Below, piece by piece: positions 35,706 to 44,872 of a stretch of DNA of 64,000 nt. A program made the translations under genes and the position numbers. Source of the DNA: Bradyrhizobium sp. BRP22 (GTDB taxonomy: Bacteria; Pseudomonadota; Alphaproteobacteria; Rhizobiales; Xanthobacteraceae); assembly GCF_020194175.1 (NCBI RefSeq), contig NZ_JADYVX010000007.1, positions 1 to 64,000 of the forward strand, given 5' to 3'. Position 1 is the stretch's first letter. Each line of letters begins with the position of its first letter. The notes beneath the pieces are model-generated. The model was not told the DNA's origin, did not search any database, and saw only the letters and a list, made by a program, of their open reading frames with translations.

Positions 35706-36935
35706 TCAATTGCCCTGCCGCAGCCGCGCCAGCACCTTCAGTCCGCCGTAACCATCCGCGGGCAATAGCCCCATCTTGGTCTGATAATCCCGGATCGCCT
35801 TCATCGTATCGTTGCCGACGCGGCCGTCGGTGCCGCCGGTATCGAAGCCGGCCTTGGTGAGCCGCGTCTGCATCTCCTGCACCTCGGCCAGCGTCAGCGC
35901 GCGTTCCGAGCCGGGGAAGGGATGAATGAACGGCGGAGCGCCCAGAATGCGGTCGCCGAGATGGCAGATCGCCAGCGCATAGTTCATCGAGGGATTGTAG
36001 CTGCGCACGGCATAGAAATTCGGCCCCAGCAGGAAGGCGGGGCCGCCTGCGACCGGAATCCATAGCTGCGCCGATGCATTCGGCTGCGGGAACGGCTGGC
36101 CGTCGGCGCGGGTGACGCCGGCACTGGCCCACGCCGCGTAGCTGCGGCTGCCGCTTGTGCCGCCGCTGGCGCGCACCTCGTAACCCCAATGCTCGCCGCG
36201 GTGATATTTGCCGCGGTTGACGAGGTATTTCGCGGTCGACCCGAGTGCATCGTCCGGCCGGCCGAATGGCGAGACCTTGCCGTCGCGGTCATAGTCGAAG
36301 CCGACATTGAGCCACACTTCCGGCATCCACTGCGAATGTCCCATCGCGCCGGCCCAGGAGCCGCGCATCTCCTCCGGCGTACTCCAGCCGCGGTCGACGA
36401 TCCTGAGCGCGTTGATCAGCTCGGTCTCCCAATAGGCCTTGCGGCGCGGCTCGTTCCAGGCGAGCGCGGCGAGTGCGGGGAATACCGGCTTCATGTGGTT
36501 CTGCTGCACCAGGGGATCGCCATAGGCGGACTCGACGCCCCACAAGGCCAGCAGCGTGCCGCGTTCGACGCCAAAATCCTTTTCGATCCGCGCAAACAGC
36601 GCCTCGTTCTTCTTGAGCGCCTCGCGGCCATTGATGATGCGCCAGTCGGAGACGCGGCGGTTGATGTACTGCCAGATCTGCTCGTTGAATTCCGGCTGCT
36701 TCTGCATTTGCCGGAACACGCTCATGTCGGGCTCGATACGGCCCATCACGCGCGTCCAGGTCGCCTCCGAAATTCCCTTGGCGAGCGCGCGGGCGCGGAA
36801 ATTGTCGCGCCACTGGTCGAAGCCCGCTGGCGCCGCGAACGCGGCCAGCGGACAGGTGAGCAGGCCACCGGCCGCGATGCCGCCCTGCAGGAAAGTCCGG
36901 CGGGTAGGGGATGTCAGGGAATCAAGCTGCTTCAT
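35706..36935 (-). CDS. Lytic murein transglycosylase, MltB type, Tat-exported
   Basis: A 409-residue periplasmic enzyme cutting peptidoglycan glycan strands. The N-terminus carries a twin-arginine signal (SPTRRTFLQGGIAAGG) cut near AFAAP. The SLT_2 (MltB) domain occupies about 40-330 with the catalytic Glu in LWGVESAYGDP and the conserved GSWAGAMGHSQWMP. The C-terminal 60 residues are a peptidoglycan-binding domain (LTKAGFDTGGTDGRVGNDT). Export through Tat is uncommon for MltB but known in rhizobia. Confidence 0.9.
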   Translation of the reverse strand: MKQLDSLTSPTRRTFLQGGIAAGGLLTCPLAAFAAPAGFDQWRDNFRARALAKGISEATWTRVMGRIEPDMSVFRQMQKQPEFNEQIWQYINRRVSDWRIINGREALKKNEALFARIEKDFGVERGTLLALWGVESAYGDPLVQQNHMKPVFPALAALAWNEPRRKAYWETELINALRIVDRGWSTPEEMRGSWAGAMGHSQWMPEVWLNVGFDYDRDGKVSPFGRPDDALGSTAKYLVNRGKYHRGEHWGYEVRASGGTSGSRSYAAWASAGVTRADGQPFPQPNASAQLWIPVAGGPAFLLGPNFYAVRSYNPSMNYALAICHLGDRILGAPPFIHPFPGSERALTLAEVQEMQTRLTKAGFDTGGTDGRVGNDTMKAIRDYQTKMGLLPADGYGGLKVLARLRQGN

Positions 36936-36990
36936 GATCTCAGTCTAACGGCGCGGCCCGTGCACACCAAAGGCCACGACGCCGCGGGAA

Positions 36991-37575
36991 CTAGCTATCC
37001 TGCAGGTCTGTGGCGATTTTGGACAGCCAGCGGCGCACGATCAGTTCCGCTTTAGGGTTGAGCCCGTCGGCCAGCCGCCGGTCCACGGCGTGAGCGTGGC
37101 GTCGGCATTTTTCCAGAATCGCTGTTCCGCGCCTGGTCAGCGTCCATTGCAGGACGCGGCCATGGACCGGATGCGGTGTCTTCCGGATCGCGCCGTCGCG
37201 CTCGAGATTGCGGATGATGACGCCGACCGTCTGCGGCGTCAGCAGCGCCACCCGCGCGAGATCGGCGCCGGACAGCCCGGGGTAGGCGCGCAGCATCGTC
37301 AGCACCACGAATTGCGGCGGGGTGACCCCGAGCGTTCCCAGCGCCCGTTCCATCGTCAGTCGCGTCGCAGCCTGCGCCTGCCGCAGGAGATAGGCGAGGT
37401 AGCCCTGTTCGCCGCGCTTGCCCTGGCCGGGCGGCGGCGGATGGATCATCGCGAGCGCAGGATTTTCCGCGGCCGTTTTCCGGTTGCGAGCCGGACTTTT
37501 CGAGTTTCCGCCTTGTCGTTTCTTGCGGGCCGTGACCGATTTCCTGCCGGTGGACCGTGATGCCTTGCGCGACAT
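36991..37575 (-). CDS. MarR family transcriptional regulator
   Basis: A 194-residue winged-helix repressor. Residues about 55-190 are the MarR domain: TPPQFVVLTMLRAYPGLSGADLARVALLTPQTVGVIIRNLERDG is the recognition region, cited in parts (LARVALLTPQTVGVIIRNLE). The first 45 residues are an unusual Lys/Arg/Ser-rich extension that may strengthen DNA contact. It is divergent from the AhpD-like gene, with only 51 bases between the starts, so the two probably share an operator; a pair of direct repeats lies there. An inducer cannot be named. Confidence 0.88.
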   Translation of the reverse strand: MSRKASRSTGRKSVTARKKRQGGNSKSPARNRKTAAENPALAMIHPPPPGQGKRGEQGYLAYLLRQAQAATRLTMERALGTLGVTPPQFVVLTMLRAYPGLSGADLARVALLTPQTVGVIIRNLERDGAIRKTPHPVHGRVLQWTLTRRGTAILEKCRRHAHAVDRRLADGLNPKAELIVRRWLSKIATDLQDS

Positions 37576-37581
37576 ATCAGT

Positions 37582-37610
37582 ACTCTTATAATATCTGAGA
37601 ACTCTTATAA
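37582..37610. promoter_or_regulatory. Direct repeats ACTCTTATAA in the marR/ahpD-like divergent promoter
   Basis: Two exact copies of ACTCTTATAA start at 37582 and 37601, 19 bases apart, within the 51-base gap between divergent starts. The TTATAA cores could be operator half-sites or -10 boxes facing either way. The second copy is also flanked by ACTC/GAGT. The MarR protein encoded next door is the likely ligand (inference). Confidence 0.45.
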
Positions 37611-37626
37611 CACGAGTGAGAAGCCG

Positions 37627-38109
37627 ATGTCATACGCGAGAAGCGAATACGCCGACTTTCAGAAGCTGGCACCCGATGTCTACGATGCCGTGCGGGCGCT
37701 GGGCCAGATGGCGGCCAAGGCCGGGCTCGACAAGCAACTGCTCGAACTGGTCAAGCTGCGCGCCTCGCAGATCAACGGCTGTGCCTTCTGCGTGCAGTTT
37801 CACATCCTGCAGGCCGAGAGCCTCGGCATACCCGCCGACAAGCTCAACCTCGTCGTGGTCTGGCGCGAGGCTCCGCAGTTCTCGAGCCGCGACCGCGCCG
37901 CGTTGGCGTGGACCGAAGCCCTCACGAAACCGGGCGATGGAGTGAGTGATGAGGTATATGACGAAGCGCGCGCGGAATTCTCCGAGCAGGAATTGAGCTA
38001 TCTCACCTCGGCGATTGCGGCGATCAATGTCTGGAACAGGTATGGCGTCGCCTATCGCTGGACGCCACCGGCGCGGAAGCCGTCACCGGTCGGCGCCACT
38101 GCGTCGTGA
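37627..38109 (+). CDS. Carboxymuconolactone decarboxylase / AhpD-like protein
   Basis: A 160-residue protein of the AhpD-like fold. The key motif is NGCAFCVQFHILQA with a CxxC pair and following His, as in alkylhydroperoxidase AhpD proteins that reduce peroxides; the second half contains AALAWTEALTKPGDGVSDEVYDE cited in part (ALAWTEALT). Divergent transcription from a MarR gene suggests control by a small oxidant or organic compound, as with OhrR-type systems. The ATG at 37627 follows AGAAG. A cupin gene lies about 50 bases downstream on the same strand. Confidence 0.85.
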   Translation: MSYARSEYADFQKLAPDVYDAVRALGQMAAKAGLDKQLLELVKLRASQINGCAFCVQFHILQAESLGIPADKLNLVVVWREAPQFSSRDRAALAWTEALTKPGDGVSDEVYDEARAEFSEQELSYLTSAIAAINVWNRYGVAYRWTPPARKPSPVGATAS

Positions 38110-38160
38110 GTCCGGAGGGCAGAGGGGACGAATAACGTCTGTCTCCAAAAGGAGAGCAAC

Positions 38161-38658
38161 ATGGCATCAGTGCTGGCGACAGCTCCTTTCGCGCCGACGC
38201 GGCCGATCTCGCTCGCGGTCATTGCGGGTCTTGCCTGTGCCCTGGTCGCTGCGAAGACATTGCCGGCGGCGATGGACGCGGTATCCGGAGCCATCGCGCC
38301 GCTTTGCGCGAACGCCGCCGAGGGATCGCCGCTCGACAAGGTCGAGCCGATTGGCTCGTACGCGCTGCCAAACGTGCCGGGCAAACGAGTGACCATCGTG
38401 CGCGTGTTCTACGGCCCCGGAGGTTTCACGCGTGCGCATCGGCATGCCGGTTCGGTGACGGCCTATATCACCAAGGGCGAAATTCGTTCGCAGCTCGGCG
38501 GCGGACCGCTCGAGACGTTCAAGGTCGGCCAATCCTTCTTCGAGCCGCCGGGCTCGACGCACCTGGTTTCGGCCAATGCCAGCAACACGGAGCCTGCAGA
38601 GTTGATCGCGGTGTTCGTCGCCGACGAGGGCGCGCAGCTCACGACGTTTCTCGAGTAG
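38161..38658 (+). CDS. Cupin-domain protein with N-terminal hydrophobic segment
   Basis: A 165-residue protein. Residues 15-32 are hydrophobic (ISLAVIAGLACALVAA) and could be a signal anchor. The cupin barrel (about 60-160) has the metal-type motif FTRAHRHAGSVTAYITKGEI and the second motif FEPPGSTHLVSANAS. The pattern resembles exported cupins found near AhpD-like genes. AAAAGGAGAG is well placed upstream. It likely forms an operon with the AhpD-like gene, and so may share control by the MarR protein. Ligand and reaction are unknown. Confidence 0.8.
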   Translation: MASVLATAPFAPTRPISLAVIAGLACALVAAKTLPAAMDAVSGAIAPLCANAAEGSPLDKVEPIGSYALPNVPGKRVTIVRVFYGPGGFTRAHRHAGSVTAYITKGEIRSQLGGGPLETFKVGQSFFEPPGSTHLVSANASNTEPAELIAVFVADEGAQLTTFLE

Positions 38659-40236
38659 CTAATTGCCGCCGCCTTCCTGCGGATCGAGGCGTTGGATCAC
38701 ATCCTCCGGCTGCGCGTGCGCCACCGCGGCGGCTGCTGGTGGTTCGGGGCCGATCTCGCGGCCGCGGCCGCGGATCAGGCGTTCGTAGGCGGAGACCAGC
38801 GTGGTGTAGGGATTGACCCAGAGCCAGCCGTCGCGTGTGAACACCTGCACGTCGAAATGCAGGTGGCGGGTGGTGCCGTTCGGATGATCGAGATAGTTCG
38901 AGACCACGCCGATCTTTTCGCCTTCGGTGACGCGTCGCCCGTTGAGAAGGCCGTCGGCGTCCATCGCCGACGGGTTCATATGCATATAGCGGAAGCGAAT
39001 ATGCTCGGTCTGGGTGTTGACCTGCAGCGTTGCGCCTTGCTGGCCCGGCGAGCGGATTACGACGCCATCGCGCACTGCGACGACCGCCTGCCGCTTGGGA
39101 TCACAGGGCTCGCCCTCTTTGTTGGGCGGGCAGGCGCCCGGGCGGATATCCTGCCCCTGGTGGCCAAAGCCAGTGGCGCACTGGCCGACTTCGAAACTGC
39201 GCGCCTCGCAAAAATTGTCCTGCCAGGGATATTGGTCGGCGCGCCTGCCGAAGGATTGCGAATGGACGAAAGCGGGCGCCTTCGCCAGTGGAAAGCGGAT
39301 CTGCGAATAGGCAGTCAGGTCGGTGCGGCCGGCCTGTTTACGGTAGCCGCTGTTGGCAACGATGTCGCCGCTCGGCCGGTAGGTGAAATCGGGTGAAGCG
39401 GTGGCCGGCCGCTCGGCGCTGATGGAGGCGATGTCCCGGCGCACCCGCGCGGGTTGGCCGCCGGTGACGCGCAGCGCTTTCAGGAAGCGCTCGGCAACCG
39501 GATAGGCTTCGCGGCAGGCCAGTCGCCGCAGCCGTGGCACGCTGTCGAGGCAGTGGATCGAGACCACATAGGGTACGCCGAAGCGGGTGAAGGCATAGCG
39601 CACATAGCCTTCGCGGATGACGCGTCGAATATCCGGATACTGTGCCGAAAGCGATTTGACCGGCTCACCCTTGCCGCCGAGCCGGTCGTTGAGATCATAG
39701 AGCAGCAGCGAGCCGGTAATATGTACCTCGACCGGTCTCGCGAAAGTCCGCTCCGGCATTTCGCCCGCACCCGGTTCGAGTGCGAACATCGCGTCATAAC
39801 CGGCGGCTCCGGCATGGAAGAGATCGGCCGGGCGGAAGTCGGCCTGATAGCGTGACACGGATAGGCTCTGAGACGCGCTGCCCTGTCGTGCCTCCAGATA
39901 GCTTGCGGTATCGAACGGCAACAGCACCGGGATTGGGCTGCGGCCGATGCCTGGGAATAGCTGCGAGGTGATCGCATTCAATTGCACCAGCGCGGGCCTC
40001 GATCGCGGATCGTAGGAAGGCACGCGGCGCTGGCTGGCAAAGCTGAAGTTCGCGGCGATCGACGGCTGGGTGTTGATCTCGGCGCGAAGCTGATCGAGCA
40101 CGGCGCGCCATTCGACGCGCACGGCTGAGATCGAAGGGGTACGGAATTCGTCGGCGGAAGCGGCGAGGGGGCTGGCAAGGAACGACGCGAAAGCTGCCAG
40201 CCAGAATGCGACAAAGCGGACAGCTTTCCCTTTCAA
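38659..40236 (-). CDS. Exported M23 family metallopeptidase (LytM domain)
   Basis: A 525-residue periplasmic protein. The signal peptide is residues 1-28 (cut after AASA). The middle is of unknown fold. The LytM/M23 domain near residues 345-490 has the zinc motifs FGHQGQDIRPG (H-x-x-x-D) and HLHFDVQ (H-x-H). Active M23 enzymes cut peptidoglycan cross-links; the set of ligands appears complete here. Cys residues around FGHQGQD and CPPNKEGEPCD suggest disulfides. The start is TTG with GGGGGG upstream. It ends at the cupin stop, convergent. Confidence 0.85.
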   Translation of the reverse strand: MKGKAVRFVAFWLAAFASFLASPLAASADEFRTPSISAVRVEWRAVLDQLRAEINTQPSIAANFSFASQRRVPSYDPRSRPALVQLNAITSQLFPGIGRSPIPVLLPFDTASYLEARQGSASQSLSVSRYQADFRPADLFHAGAAGYDAMFALEPGAGEMPERTFARPVEVHITGSLLLYDLNDRLGGKGEPVKSLSAQYPDIRRVIREGYVRYAFTRFGVPYVVSIHCLDSVPRLRRLACREAYPVAERFLKALRVTGGQPARVRRDIASISAERPATASPDFTYRPSGDIVANSGYRKQAGRTDLTAYSQIRFPLAKAPAFVHSQSFGRRADQYPWQDNFCEARSFEVGQCATGFGHQGQDIRPGACPPNKEGEPCDPKRQAVVAVRDGVVIRSPGQQGATLQVNTQTEHIRFRYMHMNPSAMDADGLLNGRRVTEGEKIGVVSNYLDHPNGTTRHLHFDVQVFTRDGWLWVNPYTTLVSAYERLIRGRGREIGPEPPAAAAVAHAQPEDVIQRLDPQEGGGN

Positions 40237-40276
40237 CGCGTCGCCCCCCGGCGCGGCACCCCCTTAATCCGATCGG

Positions 40277-40843
40277 CTAATCCTTTGCGCGTTCGACGTA
40301 GGAGCCGTCTTCGGTCATCACCACGATGCGCGTGCCGGTGCTGATGTGCGGCGGCACGGCGGTGCGAACGCCGTTCGAGAGGACGGCAGGCTTGTAGGAG
40401 GAGGAGGCGGTCTGGCCCTTCGTCACCGGCTCGGTCTCGACGACCTCAAGCGTGGCGCGCTGAGGCAACTGGATCGCCACCGGATTGCCGTCATGCATCG
40501 AGAGCTTCACGGTCATGTTTTCCTGCAGGTACGGCGCGGACGAGCCGACGATGTCCTTCGGAACCTGGACCTGGTCGTAGGTCTCGCCATTCATGAAGTG
40601 GAAGCCGTCGGCGTCCTCGTAGAGGTAGTTGAAGTTGCGATCCTCAACTGTTGCCTTCTCGACCTGGTCGGTGGTCTTGTAGCGTTCCGAGACCTTCACG
40701 CCGTCGCCGATGCGACGCATTTCGATCTGGCTGACCGGGGTTCCCTTGCCGGGATGGATGTTTTCGGCGGATAGCACCACATAGAGCCTGCCATCCTGCT
40801 CGATGACGTTGCCCTTGCGGATAGAACTGGCGATGACTTTCAA
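40277..40843 (-). CDS. efp: Translation elongation factor P
   Basis: A 188-residue EF-P, which relieves ribosome stalling at polyproline stretches. Three OB-type domains are recognisable, and the modification loop is HPGKGTP with Lys33 as the site of beta-lysylation. The C-terminal [19 protein letters not shown] is standard. The start codon is TTG with AGGAAA 6 bases upstream. The genes for the two modification enzymes, epmA and epmB, follow on the opposite strand, so the whole EF-P pathway except the hydroxylase is grouped here. Confidence 0.95.
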   Translation of the reverse strand: MKVIASSIRKGNVIEQDGRLYVVLSAENIHPGKGTPVSQIEMRRIGDGVKVSERYKTTDQVEKATVEDRNFNYLYEDADGFHFMNGETYDQVQVPKDIVGSSAPYLQENMTVKLSMHDGNPVAIQLPQRATLEVVETEPVTKGQTASSSYKPAVLSNGVRTAVPPHISTGTRIVVMTEDGSYVERAKD

Positions 40844-41240
40844 AGCGGTTTTCCTGAATGGTTAGGCCGCCGGCTCAGCTCGGCTGATGCGCTCGGCGGC
40901 CTGGCGGGCAGTTTCGGGCTGCAACATACTGATTTGCTGTCGCGATGCCAGCCTTTTGCGGCCGGTTCTGCCAGGTTGCTGACAGGTGTGGCGCCGGCCA
41001 CGCCCTGTCAACCACGCGTAAGGTACGGAATCTGCACGAGCTTGACGTCGGGAGGACGAAGCCGCAGACGGGAGGGCGATCCGCCGGCAAACTGGACCTC
41101 CCTGCAGGTGAGATTCAGGGTGAGTCACGTAAGAAGACGTGTAGAAATCAAGTGATTTCAATGGTTTTTGCTGAGATTCTCAACTTGCTGCTCGATCACC
41201 GGAAGTGCCATATGAAGCGGCGTTCGGTGGTGGTGCGTTC
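40844..41240. promoter_or_regulatory. Divergent intergenic region efp / epmA
   Basis: The 397-base region must contain promoters for efp (leftward) and epmA-epmB (rightward). No coding ORF is supported. At 41144-41159 lies a 16-base palindrome GAAATCAAGTGATTTC (7-bp arms), 82 bases before epmA, a candidate operator. GC content falls near 41130-41200, in keeping with a promoter there. Confidence 0.45.
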
Positions 41241-42293
41241 ATGATCGGCGTCGATCGGCCATCGCCCTGGTGGACGCCCTTGCGGCATGCCGACAGACGG
41301 CCGTTTCTTGCGGCGCGCAGCGCGGTGACGAGGGCGGTGCGAACCTGGTTCGAGAAGCGGGGATTTTCGGAGGTCGAGACCGGCGTCCTGCAGATTTCGC
41401 CCGGCAACGAGACCCATCTGCATGCGCCACGCACGGAGCTGACGCGTGCCGATGGCAGCCGCGTGCAGCGCTACCTGCGGACGTCACCCGAGTTTGCCTG
41501 CAAGAAACTGCTGGCCGCGGGTGAAACCAAGATCTTCGAGTTCGCCCGCGTCTTCCGCGACCGCGAGCGCGGTGACCTCCATTTGCCCGAGTTCACCATG
41601 CTGGAATGGTATCGCGCCAATGATGACATCGACGCCATAGTGACCGACACCCTTTTGGTCATCGCCGAGGCAGCGCACGCGACCGGCATCGGGCGATTCT
41701 CGTTCCGCGGCAAGACCGCCGATCCCAATGCGTTGCCTGAAGAGCTGACGGTCGCGTCCGCCTTTGAGCGCTTTGCCGGGATCGATCTGTTGGCCACCAT
41801 CGTTGACGGCGAGGGCGACCGTGGGGCGCTTGCGAATGCAGCCCGGGAACGGGTACGAATCGCCGAGGATGACACCTGGTCGGATATTTTCAGCAAGGTT
41901 CTGGTGGAGCATGTCGAGCCCCATCTCGGACAGGGGCGCCTGACCGTGCTGTCCGACTATCCGATCCCGGAAGCGGCGCTGGCGCGCGCAGATCCGTCCG
42001 ATCCTGATGTCGCCGAGCGGTTCGAGGTCTATGCCTGCGGCGTCGAACTCGCCAACGGATTCGGCGAATTGACCGATGCCGCCGAGCAGCGCCGTCGCTT
42101 CGCCGCGGCCATGGACGAGAAAGAGCGCCGCTACGGCGAGCGCTATCCGCTGGATGAGGACTTCATTGCGGCCGTCGGCGCGATGCCGGAGGCGAGCGGG
42201 GTGGCGCTCGGCTTCGACCGGCTGGTGATGCTGGCAAGCGGGGCGCCAAGGATCGATCAGGTGGTCTGGACGCCGCCAGCAGGAGAGACATGA
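41241..42293 (+). CDS. epmA: EF-P--lysine lysyltransferase EpmA (GenX/PoxA)
   Basis: A 350-residue class II lysyl-tRNA-synthetase-like enzyme without the tRNA anticodon domain; it attaches beta-lysine to EF-P. Class II motifs are present: motif 2 region ARVFRDRERGDLHLPEFTMLEW (cited in part: FRDRERGDLHLPEFTM), ANGFGELTDA, and motif 3 GVALGFDRLVML. Length and lack of the N-terminal OB domain separate it from LysS. The ATG at 41241 is preferred over an in-frame start 36 bases upstream. Its stop overlaps the epmB start (ATGA). Confidence 0.93.
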   Translation: MIGVDRPSPWWTPLRHADRRPFLAARSAVTRAVRTWFEKRGFSEVETGVLQISPGNETHLHAPRTELTRADGSRVQRYLRTSPEFACKKLLAAGETKIFEFARVFRDRERGDLHLPEFTMLEWYRANDDIDAIVTDTLLVIAEAAHATGIGRFSFRGKTADPNALPEELTVASAFERFAGIDLLATIVDGEGDRGALANAARERVRIAEDDTWSDIFSKVLVEHVEPHLGQGRLTVLSDYPIPEAALARADPSDPDVAERFEVYACGVELANGFGELTDAAEQRRRFAAAMDEKERRYGERYPLDEDFIAAVGAMPEASGVALGFDRLVMLASGAPRIDQVVWTPPAGET

Positions 42294-43381
42294 ACCGGAT
42301 CGACCGAAAGCTGACCGCAACGCTACGTCAGCCCGCCGAACTGATCGAGCGCGGCCTGGCGCCAGAGGCGGCGCTTGCCGATCTCGAACAGGTCGCCGCG
42401 CGCTATGCGATCGCGGTGACGCCCGACGTCGCGGCGCTGATCGACCCGGACGATCCGAACGATCCGATCGCGCGGCAGTTCATCCCCGCCGCGGGCGAAC
42501 TTGTCACGCGACCCGGCGAGAACGCCGATCCGATCGGCGATGACGCGCATTCGCCTGTTCCCGGCATTGTGCACCGCTATCCAGACCGGGTGCTGTTCAA
42601 GCTCGTGCATGTCTGCGCGGTCTATTGCCGGTTTTGCTTCCGCCGCGAGATGGTCGGACCGGGCAAGGCGACCGCGCTGTCGGAAGATGCCTATCGCGAT
42701 GCGCTTTCCTATATCCGCTCACGTCCGGAGATCTGGGAGGTGATCCTGACCGGCGGCGATCCATTGATGTTGTCGCCGCGGAGATTGACCGAGATCATGG
42801 CCGACATCGCGGCTATCGATCACGTCAAGATTGTCCGCCTGCACACGCGCGTGCCGGTGGCCGATCCGGCGCGCGTCAGTCCGGAGATGACCCGCGCGCT
42901 GCGCGTGGACGGCACGACGACCTGGATCGCGATCCACGCCAATCATCCGCGCGAACTGACGCCCGAGGCGCGTGCCGCTTGCGCGCGGCTCGCAGATGCC
43001 GGCATTCCCCTGGTGAGCCAGACCGTGCTGCTCAAGGGCGTCAACGATGATGCCGCCACATTGGAGGCCTTGATGCGAGCGTTTGTCGAATGCCGGATCA
43101 AGCCCTACTACCTGCACCACGGCGATCTAGCGCCCGGCACCGCGCATCTGCGCACGAGCATCGAAGCTGGTCAGGAGCTGATGCGGTCGTTGCGGGGCCG
43201 CGTTTCCGGCCTGTGCCAGCCCGATTACGTGCTCGATATTCCGGGCGGCCATGGCAAGGCGCCGATCGGGCCGCGCTATTTGTCGCAGGAGAATCCCAGA
43301 CGACGTGAAGGAACTAACGAAACACGCTATCGTATCGTCGATTATTGCGGTGACGTGCATCTCTATCCACCTAAGGTGTGA
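42290..43381 (+). CDS. epmB: EF-P (R)-beta-lysine 2,3-aminomutase EpmB
   Basis: A 363-residue radical-SAM, PLP-dependent mutase that turns L-lysine into beta-lysine for EF-P modification. The CxxxCxxC iron-sulfur motif is CAVYCRFC (Cys109, 113, 116). The TGGDPLMLS block binds SAM, and the C-terminal GLCQPDYVLDIPGGHGKAP includes PLP-lysine-region features. AGGAGAG precedes the ATG, which overlaps the epmA stop. Shorter than the clostridial lysine 2,3-aminomutases, as usual for EpmB. The enzyme needs a 4Fe-4S cluster, as made by the suf system. Confidence 0.93.
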   Translation: MNRIDRKLTATLRQPAELIERGLAPEAALADLEQVAARYAIAVTPDVAALIDPDDPNDPIARQFIPAAGELVTRPGENADPIGDDAHSPVPGIVHRYPDRVLFKLVHVCAVYCRFCFRREMVGPGKATALSEDAYRDALSYIRSRPEIWEVILTGGDPLMLSPRRLTEIMADIAAIDHVKIVRLHTRVPVADPARVSPEMTRALRVDGTTTWIAIHANHPRELTPEARAACARLADAGIPLVSQTVLLKGVNDDAATLEALMRAFVECRIKPYYLHHGDLAPGTAHLRTSIEAGQELMRSLRGRVSGLCQPDYVLDIPGGHGKAPIGPRYLSQENPRRREGTNETRYRIVDYCGDVHLYPPKV

Positions 43382-43450
43382 TCCGGAGGTGCATCAACAT
43401 CGACGGTGCGGAACCGGTGCGGTAGAGTGTTGAAAGGCAGGAGAATCAGG

Positions 43451-43702
43451 ATGCGGAAAACAATCTTGTCGATGGCACTTGTGACCCTGATCGGTGCGCC
43501 TGCCTTTGCGCAGGGCGGGACTTCGACAGTGCCGAAAAGCAGCCCCGAAGTCAGGCCAATTCCGGAAGCACCGATCGGCCACCGTCAGCCGCGCCGCTCG
43601 GAGGTGCCGAGCGAGAGCAATATCAGCGATCCGAACAATCCCGTGAACAAGGAAGACGCGGCCCTCGATCGCAAGATCAAGAGTATCTGCAGGGGTTGCT
43701 GA
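43451..43702 (+). CDS. Small exported protein of unknown function
   Basis: An 83-residue protein with a clear signal peptide (MRKTILSMALVTLIGAPAFA, about 20 residues). The mature part is polar, Pro/Ser/Asn-rich (VPSESNISDPNNPVNKED) and ends in ICRGC, a pair of cysteines separated by two residues. The ATG at 43451 has AGGAG about 9 bases upstream. No family is recognised. It follows epmB by 69 bases on the same strand, and is convergent with the DAHP synthase gene. Confidence 0.65.
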   Translation: MRKTILSMALVTLIGAPAFAQGGTSTVPKSSPEVRPIPEAPIGHRQPRRSEVPSESNISDPNNPVNKEDAALDRKIKSICRGC

Positions 43703-43750
43703 GCGAGCCGCCGGGCGCCGCGACGCCCAGCGTCACGTATCTGCGAGCGC

Positions 43751-44836
43751 CTAGGCCAACAATTCCCGGACATCGCGGCATTGCTCCTTGCGCCGCCCCT
43801 CGACCGCATCGGCGAGCACATTCAGCGCGGACACTGTCGTGTTCCAGTCGATGCAGCCATCGGTGATGCTCTGCCCGTAGGTGAGCGCGACCCCCGGCAC
43901 CACATCCTGCCGCCCGGCGACCAGGTTGCTCTCGATCATCACGCCCATGATGCGCATCTCGCCGCCGGAAACCTGGCCGGCGATGTCGGCAACGACCAGC
44001 GGCTGGTTTTCCGGCTTCTTGCTGCTGTTGGCGTGGCTGGTGTCGATCATCATGCGCTGATTGACGCCTGAACGCGCCAGCTCGCCTGCGGCGGCATCGA
44101 CGCTCGCCGCATCGTAGTTCGGCGTGCGGCCGCCGCGCAGGATGATGTGGCAATCCTCGTTGCCGCTGGTCGCCGCGATCGCCGAGCGCCCGCCCTTCGT
44201 CACCGCCATGAAATGGTGCGGGTGCGAGGCCGATTTCACCGCGTCGGCGGCGATGCGCACATTGCCGTCGGTGCCGTTCTTGAAGCCGACCGGACAGGAG
44301 AGGCCGGAGGCAAGCTCGCGGTGGATCTGGCTCTCGGTCGTGCGCGCCCCGATCGCGGCCCAGCTGACGAGATCGGCGATATATTGCGGTGTCGTCATGT
44401 CAAGGAATTCGGCGCCGGCCGGCAGGCCGAGATTGTTGACGGCGGACAGCACGCTGCGGGCGAGCCGCAGGCCCTTGTTGATGTCGAAACTGCCGTCAAG
44501 GTTGGGATCGTTGATCAGCCCCTTCCAGCCGACAGTGGTGCGCGGCTTCTCGAAATAGATCCGCATCACGATCTCGAGGCGGTCGGACAGCGTCTCGCGC
44601 AAGGTGGCGAGGCGCTCGGCGTAATCGATGGCCGCTTCGGGATCGTGCACGGAGCAGGGGCCGACGACGACCAGCAGGCGGTCGTCCTTGCCGTTCAGGA
44701 TGGCATGGATGGCGTTGCGCGCCGCCATCACCACTCGCGTCGCCGTCAGGGTGCGCGGGACCTCGCGCATTACCTCTTCGGGCGTACTCAGCTCTTTCAG
44801 TTCTCTAATGCGAAGATCGTCAGTGGTACTCAACAC
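43751..44836 (-). CDS. 3-deoxy-7-phosphoheptulonate (DAHP) synthase, class I
   Basis: A 361-residue class I (AroF/G/H type) DAHP synthase, joining phosphoenolpyruvate and erythrose 4-phosphate in the first step of the shikimate pathway. Motifs: VVVGPCSVHDPEAAIDYA, MRIYFEKPRTTVGWKGL, GARTTESQIHRELASGL, GFKNGTDGN and the metal-binding DTSHANSSK. The GTG at 44836 is chosen because AAAGGAG lies 6 bases upstream; the frame is open further, but those codons overlap an attenuator. Expression is probably set by the aromatic leader peptide and terminator just upstream. Which aromatic acid inhibits the enzyme is not visible. Confidence 0.92.
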   Translation of the reverse strand: MLSTTDDLRIRELKELSTPEEVMREVPRTLTATRVVMAARNAIHAILNGKDDRLLVVVGPCSVHDPEAAIDYAERLATLRETLSDRLEIVMRIYFEKPRTTVGWKGLINDPNLDGSFDINKGLRLARSVLSAVNNLGLPAGAEFLDMTTPQYIADLVSWAAIGARTTESQIHRELASGLSCPVGFKNGTDGNVRIAADAVKSASHPHHFMAVTKGGRSAIAATSGNEDCHIILRGGRTPNYDAASVDAAAGELARSGVNQRMMIDTSHANSSKKPENQPLVVADIAGQVSGGEMRIMGVMIESNLVAGRQDVVPGVALTYGQSITDGCIDWNTTVSALNVLADAVEGRRKEQCRDVRELLA

Positions 44837-44872
44837 GGCGGGCTCCTTTGATTTTTGAACCTGCCGGCCAAC

